NCBI GenBank assembly: GCA_033398695.1
Contig: CM065816.1
Coordinates: 129,677,358 to 129,741,357, forward strand
DNA length: 64,000 nucleotides
Reading direction: 5' to 3'
DNA from: Orobanche coerulescens
Lineage: Eukaryota > Streptophyta > Magnoliopsida > Lamiales > Orobanchaceae
Under the pieces are notes generated by a model. The model saw only the letters and a list, made by a program, of their open reading frames with translations, was not told the DNA's origin and ran no database searches. The translations under genes were made by a program, and so were the position numbers. Below, piece by piece: positions 12,101 to 24,185 of the stretch. Position 1 is the stretch's first letter. Each line of letters starts with the position of its first letter.

Positions 12101-13846
12101 AACAGGCTTCATTGCCCGGTCGATCTTCAGATAATGGCAAGCGTGTTCGGGACTTATGCCAACCATATCTTGATGCGACCAGGCGAAGACTCCGATGTTC
12201 CTGCGTAGCAAGTTGATCAGATCCCCCTTTAATTCGCGATCGATGCTTGCGCCGATCTGTACTTCCCGTTCTGGATGATCCGGATCCATCGTAATACTTT
12301 CCAACTCTTCGACAGGAACGGTCGCCTCTCTTTTGGTACGATCTCCGGACTCGGTCCTTGGATCGATGTCGAGACTTGGCTCGAAACCGATCCTTGGCTC
12401 GATGTCGTCCGTCAATTGATGAGAGATGGCGTCCCCTGAGTCGGGTTGGTACGAAGTGTTAGGCTCGTCGACCTCCATGGGTTGATCGTCGGTCGCTTCA
12501 ATGTTACATATAGTATGGGAAGTATTGAAAGAAGTAACAACATTGGAGTAATTCAAACATCTCTTTGCCATTAGCTGATCTCCTTTTACAGTACCGACCG
12601 TCCCATCGGCAGTGGGGAATTTGATACAGTAAAAGAAAGATGAGGCGACCGCCTCAAAGGTTTCTAAAAAGGGGCGACCTAGGAACCCATTATAGATGTT
12701 GGGCCTATCTATGATTACAAAGCTTAGGTTCCTAGTAATCCTAACCTTGGGATCATAAAAGCATACTAGCTCAACGGAGAGCTTGATCCTCCCGTAGGCT
12801 TGGACTGTGTTGTCGCCGAACCCTTGGAGCACGGTGTCGAAAGGCTTGATGAATTTGATTAGGTTGCCGAGTTGGTCTAGGGCGGATTTGAATATGATGT
12901 TGCAGAAACTCCCATTGTCGACCAGCACGCGATCGACCGTCTTCCCAAGGATACAAGCGGAGATCACTAGTGCATCCTCTTTGGGACATTTCACTCCCTC
13001 CCTGTCCTTGTTGGAAAAGGTGATGAGCGCGTCTCTAGAGATGGTCGGCTCCGGAGGTACCACAACATGGATTCCGGCGAATACCCTCAGCTCGGCCTTT
13101 CGCTTCCTGTTCGACATGGTGGAAACCGGGGAAAGACCCCCGAGGTTTCCACCTCCTGCTTGAAGCATGTTGATCCGACCGCCAGAGTTGATCGGTGGGA
13201 CCGAATCATCAGAGTACTCCGGCTCATGCTCGATCCTGGCGACCGGGTTGGGAGGAGTTCTCTCGTGTTGTCGGCGTTCGCGCCCTCCGGTCCTTTCTGT
13301 CCTTGGCTCCGGCTTGGTGACCAAGTTGTCCAGTTTACCTTCCTCAAACAGTCGCCAGAGCTGTCTGAGGAGGTCGCGGCATTGGCTAGTGTTGTGGCCG
13401 GGACTCTTATGATAGGCACAGAATTTGCTACGGTCTAGGTGACCGTGGTCCCTTATCGGCTTTGGTTTGGAAAGCCACTCGCGACCCTTGATTGCGTTGA
13501 AGATGTGGGCCGGAGATAAGTTGAGGTTGTGGAGAAGGTGGACTTCTACATCCTCGAAGGCTTTGAACTCGCCAGGCGGCTTGGCGATCGCCTTTTTGGG
13601 CTTGGCGACCGCCTTCTTCTGGACATGGGAAGGTGATTTTCCTTCTTCGGATGGTCCCTCTTCTAAGCGGAGTGAGAGCATCCTCTGTCTGGCCAGGAAA
13701 CCGGCGGCTTTGTTGCGGAAGATCGAGTAGGTCGGGGGGATATCTTTTGTGAGGTGTTTGAACATGGGCGAACGTCCATGGAATCCGCTCATAACTGAGT
13801 TGAGAGCGATCTCGTCGCTGACGGGCTCACCGGTGAGGACTATCTC
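9123..13846 (-). pseudogene. Tat-1 gag C-terminus and pol: protease, RT, two RNase H domains, integrase
   Basis: From 13846 the frame reads gag (IVLTGEPVSDE...), with a zinc-knuckle-like C-x2-H-x4-H-x4-C (CAYHKSPGHNTSQC). The protease VDNGSF follows; RT has MPFGLKNAGATYQR and the catalytic YIDD. A gypsy RNase H has its first Asp replaced (LYLAAS), and a second RNase H has an intact LYVDGSATNARAGAG. Integrase shows the HHCC finger (H...H...CHRCQ) and first Asp (WGIDLIG). Near 9800 a frameshift moves the reading to the 9812-9123 frame, which carries ISDNGKQF (second Asp), the catalytic Glu region (NGQVEAVNK) and the C-terminus to LKKYYQ. Dual RNase H is typical of Tat. Apart from that one indel and the nested insertion, coding is intact, which suggests recent activity. 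Confidence 0.93.
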
Positions 13847-13851
13847 GTCTA
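13847..13851. repeat. Target-site duplication GTCTA, left
   Basis: GTCTA directly precedes TGTAACACCCCC at 13852 and is repeated at 27219-27223 directly after the LTR end ATTACA. This 5-bp TSD defines the Tekay-A insertion in Tat-1 gag. Confidence 0.95.
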
Positions 13852-14231
13852 TGTAACACCCCCAAAACCGTATGGGAATATTACACGCCGTAAACCCTTT
13901 CCGCAAGGATCTACCAGGCTAAACGTCCATAAACAACCAAAAGCTTGCCCGTCCAGGGTCAAACAATATAATAATACAGACCGTCAAGGTCACTTACATA
14001 TAAACACACAGACCGATGAGGTCACACAACTCTATCAACAGGACTGACTAATAACATTACCCACACAGGGGTCGAAATACAATACAGCGGAAGACTGGAT
14101 CAACTCTAACAATACAACTAAACTCTACCAACTCTCAACTCTTGATTAGTATCGCAGCTCGTCATCCCCTTGTGCCAATCCTGTGACTGCTCCCCTGAAC
14201 CTGCATGTACGGGCCTTGAGCAGGACATCCA

Positions 14232-14274
14232 CCCCCGAATACTCGGGGGTTAGTAAAACTCCACTGTTTTACTA
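14232..14274 (-). ncRNA. Tandem hairpin element of Tekay-A 3' LTR
   Basis: In element sense, hairpin 1 has arms TAGTAAAAC / GTTTTACTA with loop AGTGGA. Hairpin 2 has arms CCCCCGA / TCGGGGG with loop GTAT. The same pair with compensatory base changes occurs in the LTR fragment at 42580-42622, and a shorter form at 54555-54582. It would lie in the R/U5 RNA about 380 nt before the LTR 3' end. Function is unknown. Confidence 0.6.
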
Positions 14275-14589
14275 GTGCAAGTATCAAACCATACGAAAAG
14301 TAACAAGCAAATAGCAACTACGAATTTAATACGGAAATCCATTATCAAAATGTTCCCGAGAAGTTTTAGAATTTCGAACTCAAGTAAGAGATATTTGAAA
14401 AGGAACACATCATCTCGGGGATTTTGAAACGAAATTCTTTTGGACCTCGAGTCCCAATTTACAAAACCTTTTCGAAAACATTAGGGCCTTAGCCCGATTC
14501 TCTTTTCAAAGCACACAAAATAATATATCATTATGAGTCCGAGATCCATATTTAAAATGTTACCCGAACAATCAACTCAAGTACACGAT

Positions 14590-14970
14590 CACCGTTCGTA
14601 CACATCCTGTACCGACCTCCGGAGTCCTCGACGGACCTCACCCGGCCAGCACACACTGTGCGCCCACATCATGTTCAGATCTCCGGAGTCCTCGACTGAC
14701 CCGACCCGGCTACAACACACTTTGTTCGTACACATCATGTACCGAACTCCCGAGGCCTCAACGGACCCTACCCGGCTACGACATCGTTCGTACACATCAT
14801 GTACCGAACTCCAGGTCTCGTCGGACCTTACCGGATCACACACCTTGTCCGTACACGTCATGTACGGACTCCGAGGCCTCGTCGGACCACTACCTGGTTC
14901 ACACACTTTGTTCGTACACATCATGTACCGAACTCCAGAGGCCTCGTTAGACCCTACCTGGATCACACAC
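14590..14970. repeat. Minisatellite in Tekay-A 3' LTR
   Basis: There are about six degenerate units of roughly 60-66 bp, each with GTTCGTACACATCATGTACC, followed by CCGGAGGCCTCGACGGACC-like text. It is less regular than the copy in the other LTR (24924-25310). Confidence 0.8.
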
Positions 14971-15904
14971 ACATCGACTCGACACAATTCATAATCATTA
15001 AATGTCAAGTCATTCCACATTTACGCCGAATGTACAATCAAGCAAGTAAACCAAAACAACACAAACATCATGATCATCACAACGACTCTTAACCAACACA
15101 ACACACATTCGGTACACAATTCATTGAAGAAACACTTGTACAACCATCTCATATGTACATCGAAATCCTGCACAAATGGCACAACGCCTAACACGTATAC
15201 CAATATATCACTATTATCACAAAGCCTTCAAATTTGGAAAACACAACCAACTCAAACGGAACATATTTTCGGAGGCATGCAAAATGGTTATACATATGAT
15301 ACGTTATTACTATTCACTAGATACAAGTCTTTTTATAAGATACTTTCCTTAATAAACGCTACCAAACGCTCGAAGAACACGGTTCGGCCGGAAGCTCGGA
15401 CCCAAGAAGACAACGAGCGAAAGGGTTCCGACTCGAGTTCTTCACAAGAATTCGACCCTAACAACATATAATCAATAAATCATCGATCATACGAGGAAGA
15501 ATAATCGTAGAACGCCCGAAAACCCCTATGACATTTCTAGGACACCTTCAAGGCGTCGATCAAGAACTCGACCAAAATAACGAATCGATACGACCCAACC
15601 ATGGAATAACAAGGAAAATGATATAATACATCTAAATAATCATCAATCCATCACAATCCTAAGTTAAAAGCGGATTAAACGGACAAATCGAACAAAATCC
15701 CCAAAACTATATTTTAGGAAAACTTGCCTTGATTCGGTCGATCGGAGCAAGTTATGGAAGGATTAATCGATGTTATGAACTTCAAAACTTCATGGATTTA
15801 ACCCCTAACAACATCCCTCCATGATCATCAAATCTCCGGCCGCGGAAGAGGAAGAAGCGAGTGAGAAAATGAAGAAAAACCCATTCTTGGGCCTTAAATA
15901 GCCG

Positions 15905-16197
15905 TGAGACTCGGCCGTGTCCGCCCGACACGGTCGTGGCGCGCGGTGGCAGCGAGGGACTCGACCGTGTCTGCTAGACACGGTCGCGCCTTCCGATAGT
16001 GACCGTCCGCGGCGCTCGGCAATGACTTCGGCCGTGTCACGGAACACGGTCGGGCCTCTGGGCGATCGCTTAGGCTTATCCGGAAGAGTTCGGCTCGGCC
16101 GTGCTGAACGACACGGTCGGGTCCTGGCGAGACTTCGGCTTATCCGGACGAAATGCAGCACGGGCCGTGTCGGACGACACGGCCGAAGTTCGGCCGG
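15905..16197. promoter_or_regulatory. Palindrome cluster upstream of TATA in Tekay-A 3' LTR
   Basis: Five inverted repeats are built from CCGTGTC and GACACGG arms separated by 4-6 bp, for example CGACCGTGTC / GACACGGTCG near 15962-15987. They lie immediately upstream (element sense) of CTATTTAAGG. A matching set is at 26248-26525. Confidence 0.7.
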
Positions 16198-16886
16198 TGA
16201 TCGGCAATAACGAGCGGGTGAGCTAAAACGACCATAACTCTCTCGTCCGGACTCCGATTGACTCACCGTTCGAACCATTAGAAAGCTAACTCGATTCTCT
16301 ATAATATTGCAAAGATTCAGAATTTTTGGAGTTACCAAAAATTAATGGTGATCCAACAAAGTCGAACTCATACTTAGAAAAGTCGTTTAGTAATCCTGAA
16401 TTCAACAAAAGCGACACCGAAACCCGAACACGAATACGAACCGAAGATACGGTTACAAAGTACTCACAAAGACGAATCTAAGAGCTAGTAGAACACACGA
16501 TTCCGACCACCCGAAGGCTCGAAATTCGACAACGGAAGGTAATTACCCCAAACTTTGGGAAATTACGAAAATGGCCCAAATGCCCGAAAATCACCATACG
16601 ACAACGAATAATCAAACCGAAGCTCACAACACGTATAACAACGTTAAATGAACTTACGAAAAACCCCAAGCAGCAGGTTTGAGCGAGATTCACAAGAACC
16701 GAACTCAAGCGCGGAAAAGTCGCTAAAAAGCACGGAACTCAACAAAGCGGACCAAACGAACTCGGATGACAAAAGTGCAGAATTAAATATTCTCCGAATG
16801 ACGAAACGGTCATGAGAGAGTCGTCAAAACAGACTCCGACCAAAAAAAAAGAAATTTACCGAAAATCGAAAATTGCGGATATTACA

Positions 16887-16925
16887 TTCTACCCTCCTTA
16901 AAAGAAGTTTCGTCCCGAAACTTAA
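16887..16925 (-). promoter_or_regulatory. Polypurine tract and adjacent 3' internal end of Tekay-A
   Basis: In element sense this reads AAGTTTCGGGACGAAACTT, then CTTTTAAGGAGGGTAGAA directly before the LTR start TGTAATATCC. The same text occurs at 50148-50185 beside another Tekay-like LTR. There it is the end of the chromodomain ORF plus the polypurine tract. Confidence 0.75.
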
Positions 16926-17159
16926 AACAAGTAGGGAGGAGAAATATTCCGCCAGGCAAAACTCAACAAGATACACAAGAATGCGTAACTAACGCCCAAC
17001 GGCGAAATGTTACAAACAACGCAAAGGAATATACGGCGTGAAAACACGCTCCACGGCGACCAACACAACGTCGCCGTTAGGGATATAATAAAAGCAACAA
17101 ATGACAAGCGTTATCAAACGGATAATATGGCCAAGTCAATTATCCGACAATCACAAAAC
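16926..17159. other. Residual internal sequence of Tekay-A, 3' side
   Basis: This is the short stretch between the polypurine tract and the Tat-2 insertion. No reading frame with recognisable retroelement protein is present. Confidence 0.6.
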
Positions 17160-17164
17160 ACAAC
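17160..17164. repeat. Target-site duplication ACAAC, left
   Basis: ACAAC precedes the Tat-2 LTR start TGTTGTGTCAAG and is repeated at 21691-21695 after the LTR end GGGCAACAACA. Confidence 0.9.
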
Positions 17165-18302
17165 TGTTGTGTCAAGAATTAACACCTTCCGACCGGCGAT
17201 CGACTAGGAGGACAGACGACCGAGTCACTGCCGAGCGGCCAAGTCAGTTCTGTCGATCAGCAACCTGGCGACCGAGCCTTAGCCCAGCGGACAAGCTACA
17301 TCGACCGACCTAAGGCCCCAGGACCAGTCCCGATGCCGAGCGATCGACCTCAAGACGATCGCCTCTCAGTACTCGGCGATCGACCCCTGGCGACCTACGA
17401 GCGGACGATCTCCTCTCGGCATCTTGCCGACCTGCCCTTGGCGACCGACCATTGGCGACCTCCATCCACTGGCCGATGACGGCCTCGGATGATCAGCCAG
17501 GGACGACCGCCTCATGTCGATCACCACCGATGGACATCCAGTCGGCAAAGGCCGAGCACCAGGACTGGCACCATGTGCAAAGGCCGGGACAAGATCCGCG
17601 AATCCCGGGCCATTGACCACAATCTGACAGATTCCCTCCACCAGCCGACAGGCCGCCGAAAGCTTGTCGGTAGGGCCACATGTTGGCCCGACTCGGACAC
17701 GTGATGGCTCCTTATTGGACCGCCCATGCCGTGCAGCCTCTTCCTTGGACTTTAGCCCGGCACCAAGATCTTCCTTGGACTTTAGCTTTGTGACCCGAGG
17801 ATCGCCCCATTAAAATATTGGCCGTGAGCGATCGGCGAATATTAAAATGGCCGTGCGATCGCCACTACAGACGAGACCATTGCCCCTATATAAGCAAGGC
17901 ACCCTGCACTTGGACACTTCTTGACTTCCTTCGCATTTCACACCATACAGAAGCAAAATACTTACACTTGGCTAACATCCAACTCTTGGCAACGGCTTTC
18001 TTTCGGTCTTACTTCTCCCGGCCTTTTCTCCTCGAGCAGATTACGGCGGGACGAAGAACACCGAGCTTCGCTCAAGAGCCGGATCAACGAGTCTTTTTAC
18101 ACTCATTGTATTTAGATATCTCTAATTAATACTTGTATCCACGAATATTCGTATTAATAACATCTCGCGAGAGCATTCAAGCCCGGGCCTAACAAACGGC
18201 AAATCTTGTATTATTTATCTTCTCTCGGAAGTGCTCCCAATTGTTGTTTGTTGTCCGTCTTCCAGTGTATTAATCTTCGGATAAATATTTTGGGCAACAA
18301 CA
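17165..18302 (+). repeat. Tat-2 5' LTR
   Basis: It starts TGTTGTGTCAAG and ends TTGGGCAACAACA. It contains many CGATCG palindromes upstream of the TATA box CCTATATAAGC (about 17885). A transcript leader and a U5 block shared with Tat-1 follow. The PBS ATTGGCGCTAGAAG follows at 18303. Confidence 0.92.
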
Positions 18303-18425
18303 ATTGGCGCTAGAAGAAGGGCGCATCCAACCTCGATTTTTATACCTACGTCCCAAGAACACTCACTGTTCTCGGGCGGATACTTGAAGTGACACTTACC
18401 GCACGTCAAAGAAATCCTTGAAAAC

Positions 18426-19778
18426 ATGTCTTCCGCCTCCGTCGAAGAAAGCGGCCGACCACCGGCCAAACCCTGTTCCCGGTCAGAGCCGCGGCCGATG
18501 GTGGAAGGTAGCCGCCGCGGTCGAGACGCTCGATCCGTCCACGGACGGCGGCCCAAGCCTCTCGCTCGATCGGTTCGAACCAAGGAACAGATCGAAGGGG
18601 CCCCGGCCGTCTACGAGAACGACGGAGTGCTCTCGACGCGCCTCCGGCCTACGCCCCCGGTCTCTCGCCGGAAGATCAAGCGGAAGCTCAAGGCACTACT
18701 GGCCGAGCAATCGCCAGGAGGCTTTCCCCCGCAAGAAGAGGCGCTCGGCAGCCGGGGCACCTCTGTCTTCGATCGCCTGGGCAGTGACCCGACCTGGCGA
18801 CCGGGGCAGTCCGGCCCCAGCTACGAAACGACGGAGTTGGTGTCCGTCACCAGGAGCTCGGCCTACCCGGCTCCCACAAGACGATCCAGCCGCCTGGCTC
18901 CCGCTCGCCAGATTCCCGAGGTCGGCAGCAGTGGGGTCCGGAGGTCGGTAGACGATCGCCTCGGCCCCCGCTCCCAAAGCCGATCCGCAAGCAGCCGAGC
19001 CGCGGCGATCGCCGCAATGCAACGTCAGATCGACGACATGAAGGCGCTCCTGCAATCCGGGGCAGGCGCCGTGAGGACGATCGCCCCGCCGAGCGAGCCG
19101 CTCGCGATCGACATCGAGCTCGCCCGGTGCGGACACGATCGCCTCCTCGGACACCGTGTACCGGGCGATCGGACCCCCAAGCACACCGCACAAGTTCAAC
19201 ATCTACATGACCGGGTGTGGGGCATCGGACGCGACCAGTGCGAATGTTCCCTCGACCTTTGGACGACCTCGCCCACCGGTGGTACACTTCATTGCCACCT
19301 CGGTCCATTGGCTCCTTTAACGAGTGGCGCACGTCTTCACGGAACACTTCGCCACCGTGGTCGCGGCGAGAAGGTCGCCATCGCATGATGCAAATCGAGG
19401 CAAGGAGAACAGAGTCCGACTCGGACTACATCGGCCAAGGTTGACGTGATCATCCTAAACGGCGAGCCCGTAAGCGATGAGACCGCCCTCTACGCGGTCC
19501 TAGGAGGTTTCCAGGGCTTCTCGCCTATGTTCACGCATCTCACGAAGACCCTGCCGACGACCTACGCAGCCTTCCGGGCTAGAGCCGCAGATTTCCTGTC
19601 CAGGCAAAGGCTTCTTCTCAGCCTAGGAGTAGATCGGTCGGCGCCCGTACGACGACCTCCGCCTTCGGCCCGATCGCTACTATCCAGAAGAGCCGGAGGA
19701 CTCGCTCACCGCCTACAGTCCAACATTCTAAACAAGGGACTGGCTCCCGCCGATCGCCGATATCCGACCTACGAATAA
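18426..19778 (+). pseudogene. Tat-2 gag, frameshifted
   Basis: The start MSSASVEESG at 18426 matches the Tat-3 gag start. Recognisable pieces in changing frames are VEGSRRG, KRKLKALLAEQSPGG, the gag core (YMTGCGASDATS-like text near 19207, LAHRWYTSLPPRSIGSFNEW near 19265) and ILNGEPVSDETALYAVLGGF at 19449-19510. At least three indels break the frame. Compared with Tat-1, the gag stops shortly after RARAADFLSRQR, with no zinc knuckle or protease. Confidence 0.85.
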
Positions 19779-20556
19779 AGCGATCGGCTGCCGAGCGGCG
19801 ATCGCCAGCCATCCGGCCAGATCGCAACATCATCAGCAACCCGGTGGACACGATCGCCATCTACAGTCCAGCATATAACATGACGGACTAAGGCATAAGA
19901 TCGCCTCCACCGCACATCATAAAGCCATGGCCCTGGCAGTCGATGGAACCGGCTGCTTCGGCCATGCAAGGTCCCTTTCGGCCGAGATCGCCCGCCCTTC
20001 ATTTAAATACGAGGCCGGCGTAGTCGGAGGGCTCTCCAACATTAATCAGTGGACTCATTCCACAACCCCGTCTCAACGTACACCGTCGAGGTCGGCCATC
20101 TCCATGGCTGGCCGAGGTGGAAGCAGAGCTAACAAGCCGCGGGCGTGGAGTTGATTCATCCGACGCTGCCCCGCGCAAGGACTCCTCTAGACCGAGACCG
20201 CACGCCTTTCGTTTAAAAACAAGGCGAGGCGCAGCCTAACAGAGGACCCTCATAATAAAGTGAGTCACGAGGCACTCATTGTCTACGTGCACCAAGACAC
20301 GGTCATGGGGTCGGTCCATCGATCTCCGCGACTGTGCACGATTCCTCAAACAAAGCGAAACCACCAAGTTTCCATGGGGGATCGGCCAATGTTGTTTTTG
20401 CAGGTACAAGACCGAAAGATAGCTAAGCCAATCGACCATGATAGCCCAAGTCCGAGTCCTAAGTCGGCTCAGATCACCCGTCCTCATCCATACACGATCA
20501 CCAGCAAGAACCACCTCGCCCCATGTCTTCAACATAGGAGCAAGCTGGGGGGCAAT
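19779..20556 (+). other. Tat-2 3' non-coding region and polypurine tract
   Basis: This region is homologous to the minus strand of Tat-1 at about 8480-9010 and to 38880-39544 of Tat-3. It ends in AAGCTGGGGGGCAAT, directly before the 3' LTR. No coding frame is conserved between copies, so it probably holds cis-acting sequence. Confidence 0.7.
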
Positions 20557-21690
20557 TGTTGTGTCAAGAATTAACACCTTCCGACCGGCGATCGACTAGG
20601 AGGACAGACGACCGAGTCACTGCCGAGCGGCCAAGTCAGTTCTGTCGATCAGCAACCTGGCGACCGAGCCTTAGCCCAGCGGACAAGCTACATCGACCGA
20701 CCTAAGGCCCCAGGACCGATCCGTCGGCGATCGACCTCAAGACGATCGCCTCTCAGTACTCGGCGATCGACCCCTGGCGACCTACGAGCGGACGATCTCC
20801 TCTCGGCATCTTGCCGACCTGCCCTTGGCGACCGACCATTGGCGACCTCCATCCACTGGCCGATGACGGCCTCGGATGATCGGCCGAGGGCGACCGCCTC
20901 ATGTCGATCACCACCGATGGACATCCCGGTCGGCAAAGGCCGAGCACCGGGGCGGCACCATGTGCAAAGGCCGGGACAAGATCCGCGAATCCGGGCCATT
21001 GACCACAATCGGCCAGATTCCCTCCACCGGACAGGCCGCCGAAAGCTTGTCGGTAGGGCCACATGTTGGCCCGACTCGGACACGTGATGGCTCCTTATTG
21101 GACCGCCAAGCCGTGCCGGCCTCTTCCTTGGACTTTAGCCCGGCAAACAAGATCTTCCTTGGACTTTAGCTTTGACAGCCGAGATCGCCCCATTAAAATA
21201 TTGGCCGTGACGTCGGCGAAATATTAAAATGGCCGCGACGATCGCCACTACAGAGACCATTGCCCCTATATAAGCAAGGCACCCTGCACTTGGACACTTC
21301 TTCAGCTTCCTTCGCATTTCACACCATACAGAAGCAAAATACTTACACTTGGCTAACATCCAACTCTTGGCAACAGCTTTCTTTCGGTCTTACTTCTCCC
21401 GGCCTTTTCTCCTCGAGCAGATTACCGGCGGGACGAAGAACACCGAGCTTCGCTCAAGAGCCGGATCAACAGAGTCTTTTTACACTCATTGTATTTAGAT
21501 ATCTCTAATTAATACTTGTATCCACGAATATTCGTATTAATAACATCTCGCGAGAGCATTCAAGCCCGGGCCTAACAAACCCGGCAAATCTTGTATTATT
21601 TATCTTCTCTCGGAAGTGCTCCCGCAATTGTTGTTTGTTGTCCGTCTTCCAGCAGTATTAATCTTCGGATAAATATTTTGGGCAACAACA
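20557..21690 (+). repeat. Tat-2 3' LTR
   Basis: It starts TGTTGTGTCAAGAATT and ends GGGCAACAACA before the ACAAC duplication. It is nearly identical to the 5' LTR, with short indels, and carries the TATA box CCTATATAAGC at about 21267. Confidence 0.92.
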
Positions 21691-21695
21691 ACAAC

Positions 21696-24167
21696 GAACG
21701 AAAATCAATATGATTGACCATCCCAACGGTACATCAATCAAAACGCGAGCCAACCGCTGAACAAATACGGAATCCCACCGCCCAAGGGATGGAAGATCGA
21801 AAACGAGACTAATTTCCCGAACTTAAGGGAATTAGGAAGGAGCCTGAATGCTCAACAATCACGAAACGAGAACAAAACCGAACAAACAAACGATCGAACC
21901 ACAACGATCGAGACAACAAAAATCGAACAATCATGTCCGAAACACGAAGGATAATAAAATTCAAACCACAACTCCCAGGATGATCTGGTGAGAACTACAA
22001 GACATGCATTCCCATAAGATCCACAGGAAAGGGAATAGCGATTGCAAAGTCACAGCGACAAACGAGTTATTCCAAAACAATACCACACTCGTTCGATCAA
22101 CAAAAGCAAGGGGCTGGACAAGCTCGAAATGTCAACGAACATAATGAGTCGACAGAGTCGAAAACACAAGAGTTCCAAGTCCGATCCACTTGAATAAAAG
22201 AACTATTAGAACCCGATGATGTCACTCCCGAACAAGGTTCACAAGAATCGAATCAACCCAAAAAGTCACATCGATAACCAGATCGACCCACAACAAGATC
22301 ACAGTTCGTTCGAACGATGAAACCGAAATACAGAACAAGTTCATAAAGTATCAACGAACACGACGAGTCGATAGACCTGAGAAAGAGGAAATGCAGAAGT
22401 CAAAATGATACAGGCATTACATTCGACCTCTTATAAAAGAAATGTCGTTCCCGCAACTCACAACAACTGGAGTAAGGTGACAACACAAAAAGAAAACGAC
22501 AGAAATATCTCCCATGGGCCTCTCCGATCCGATCCTCATATCTTTACTGAAGTTCGCGCCCCGAAAGACTCGGAACCCAACTCGCAAAACTGGATCCTGT
22601 GTCTCTCGGGTCCTCACTTGAAAAGCGTTACTGACGAGAAGGACAATTGGCACGTACATGCTCTCGACACAATACGTTCGAAATGCCTCGGTTCGGCATA
22701 TCGAAAATACAGATGCTAGATACAATGGAACATAACACCGCAAAACAACATACCGGAGATGCCAACTCAGCATAATAAAGAATCATAATACATATCATAT
22801 ACAACGATTACCATCGTAAAGTAATACACACACAAACACTACAATAACGACGGTATCGTTCGCGACATCAACGGCCCGAACGATAATCGACATAATTACA
22901 AACATTATGAAACAATCACACATGTACACAAACGTACAAACCCAAGCTTCAACATCTCACACTCGTGCGACAACACGCAAATCGCCACGAGGCGATAAAC
23001 AAGAAACACCGGTTCACACCTCTCACGGAGGGCTAGTACGAGAAATGCGTGGCAACGCCTCGACGTTCATGGCACCAATTCGATCATACTCGGGAGCAAA
23101 CATCATAACGACAACGTGAACATCATACATACATACCCCGCCCTCAAACGGGAATGGATAGTTTTTAAAAAAACGAAAACCTCCTTTTGAAAATAATTTT
23201 GGAAACACCGATTGATCTTGAGTATCACCCTTCAAAAAAAGTACAATCGTGAAACATCGTTATCGAGACTTTGGAAAACTATTTTGCATTCGATAAAAAT
23301 GAGGACACTTTCTTTTCGTGAAAAACTTTCGGAAATATTCGACCCTCGGGTCTAAGTAAAAGTGTTTATAAAACATTGAAAAATATCTCAAAACATTTTG
23401 GTCCTCGAGGTAGAAGAATTCGGAAACATATCGTGGCACCTTGGAAGTACCATGAGAAAACAATTCATTTTAAACGTACGTCTCGAAATTTATTTCTAGG
23501 ATACTCAAGATTTTCAAAGATAATTCAATGGGCTAGAATGCCCAAAATCTCGAGTAATTACACGGAACATTATAGCGTTGTGGGTCCTGCCGGAACCCAC
23601 CAGGATAAAAATATTTACAAAAACGCCAAAAGGGCCGATGACGGTAATATTTCAAAACCTCACAAAAGCCATTTGCAAAATACTAAGTACCGTCACAAGA
23701 ATTTTGCCAAAACGTTCAAGGCCATAACGCCAAAACTCGGTTAAAGGAATCGGTTTTCAAACTAAAACTCGATCGGATACCTTTTGAAATCCGTCAAGGT
23801 TTACAACTTCCACACCATACCACACCACCCGGTGGTTTAAAGATAAAACAATAATGTGCCCGATTCTATACACATACTATATGCCACAAGTACTAAACAC
23901 AATTATATTACACAATCATGTAAAGAAAATCATGCACCGCAATTAACTCACTAAGATAAAATCGAGATACAGTACTTCGCATAAAAGAGGAGACTTACAT
24001 CCACAGTCGCACGGAGGTGACGGTGCCACGATACTAATCTCGTCCGACAACATAACCGACACGTTGTGACTACGCACAACTCAACTTGTCACTGATGACT
24101 CAAGCGACATGACAACACATTACTCGACAAATCACGACTTGACTCGACCCGACACCTAGGTTTCCGC
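21696..24167. other. Tekay-A internal region without recognised genes
   Basis: About 2.5 kb has no gag or pol motifs in any frame. At 22418-22450 the text GCATTACATTCGACCTC...AAAAGAAATGTCG resembles the LTR/polypurine boundary seen at 16881-16912. This hints at a decayed LTR-like segment inside. At 23020-23070 a block resembles the LTR minisatellite unit. Otherwise nothing recognisable. Confidence 0.5.
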
Positions 24168-24185
24168 AACCTAAGCTCGATACCA
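24168..24185 (-). promoter_or_regulatory. Primer binding site of Tekay-A
   Basis: In element sense this reads TGGTATCGAGCTTAGGTT, four bases after the 5' LTR end. It matches the initiator-tRNA-Met type site TGGTATCAGAGC used by many plant gypsy and copia elements. Confidence 0.85.

Larger units (their letters stand above)
13852..16886 (-). repeat. Tekay-A 3' LTR (3035 bp)
   Basis: It begins TGTAACACCCCC and ends GCGGATATTACA in plus coordinates. It contains, in element order (right to left), a conserved U3 segment of about 650 bp, a hairpin/palindrome cluster (16195-15905), a TATA-like CTATTTAAGG (about 15893-15903), a minisatellite (about 14590-14970) and the tandem hairpin pair (14274-14232). 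It is highly similar to 24190-27218, but with many 1-3-bp indels. Confidence 0.93.
17165..21690 (+). mobile_element. Gag-only Tat-type retrotransposon (Tat-2)
   Basis: LTRs of 1138 and 1134 bp flank a 2254-bp interior that has a PBS, a broken gag, a 3' non-coding region and a PPT, but no protease, RT, RNase H or integrase. The interior matches Tat-1 in gag and in the post-pol spacer. So pol and the antisense ORF were lost from a Tat-1-like ancestor. Gag-only LTR elements of this kind (TR-GAG) are known to depend on partners. It is nested in Tekay-A. Confidence 0.92.

Noticed and set aside
9123..13846. Possible endogenous pararetrovirus because of the gypsy-like RT
   Set aside because: Gag, integrase, LTRs, PBS and PPT are present, and there is no movement-protein domain; it is an LTR retrotransposon.
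18696..19386. Long minus-strand ORFs opposite Tat-2 gag
   Set aside because: GC-rich shadows of gag with no domain and not conserved in Tat-3.
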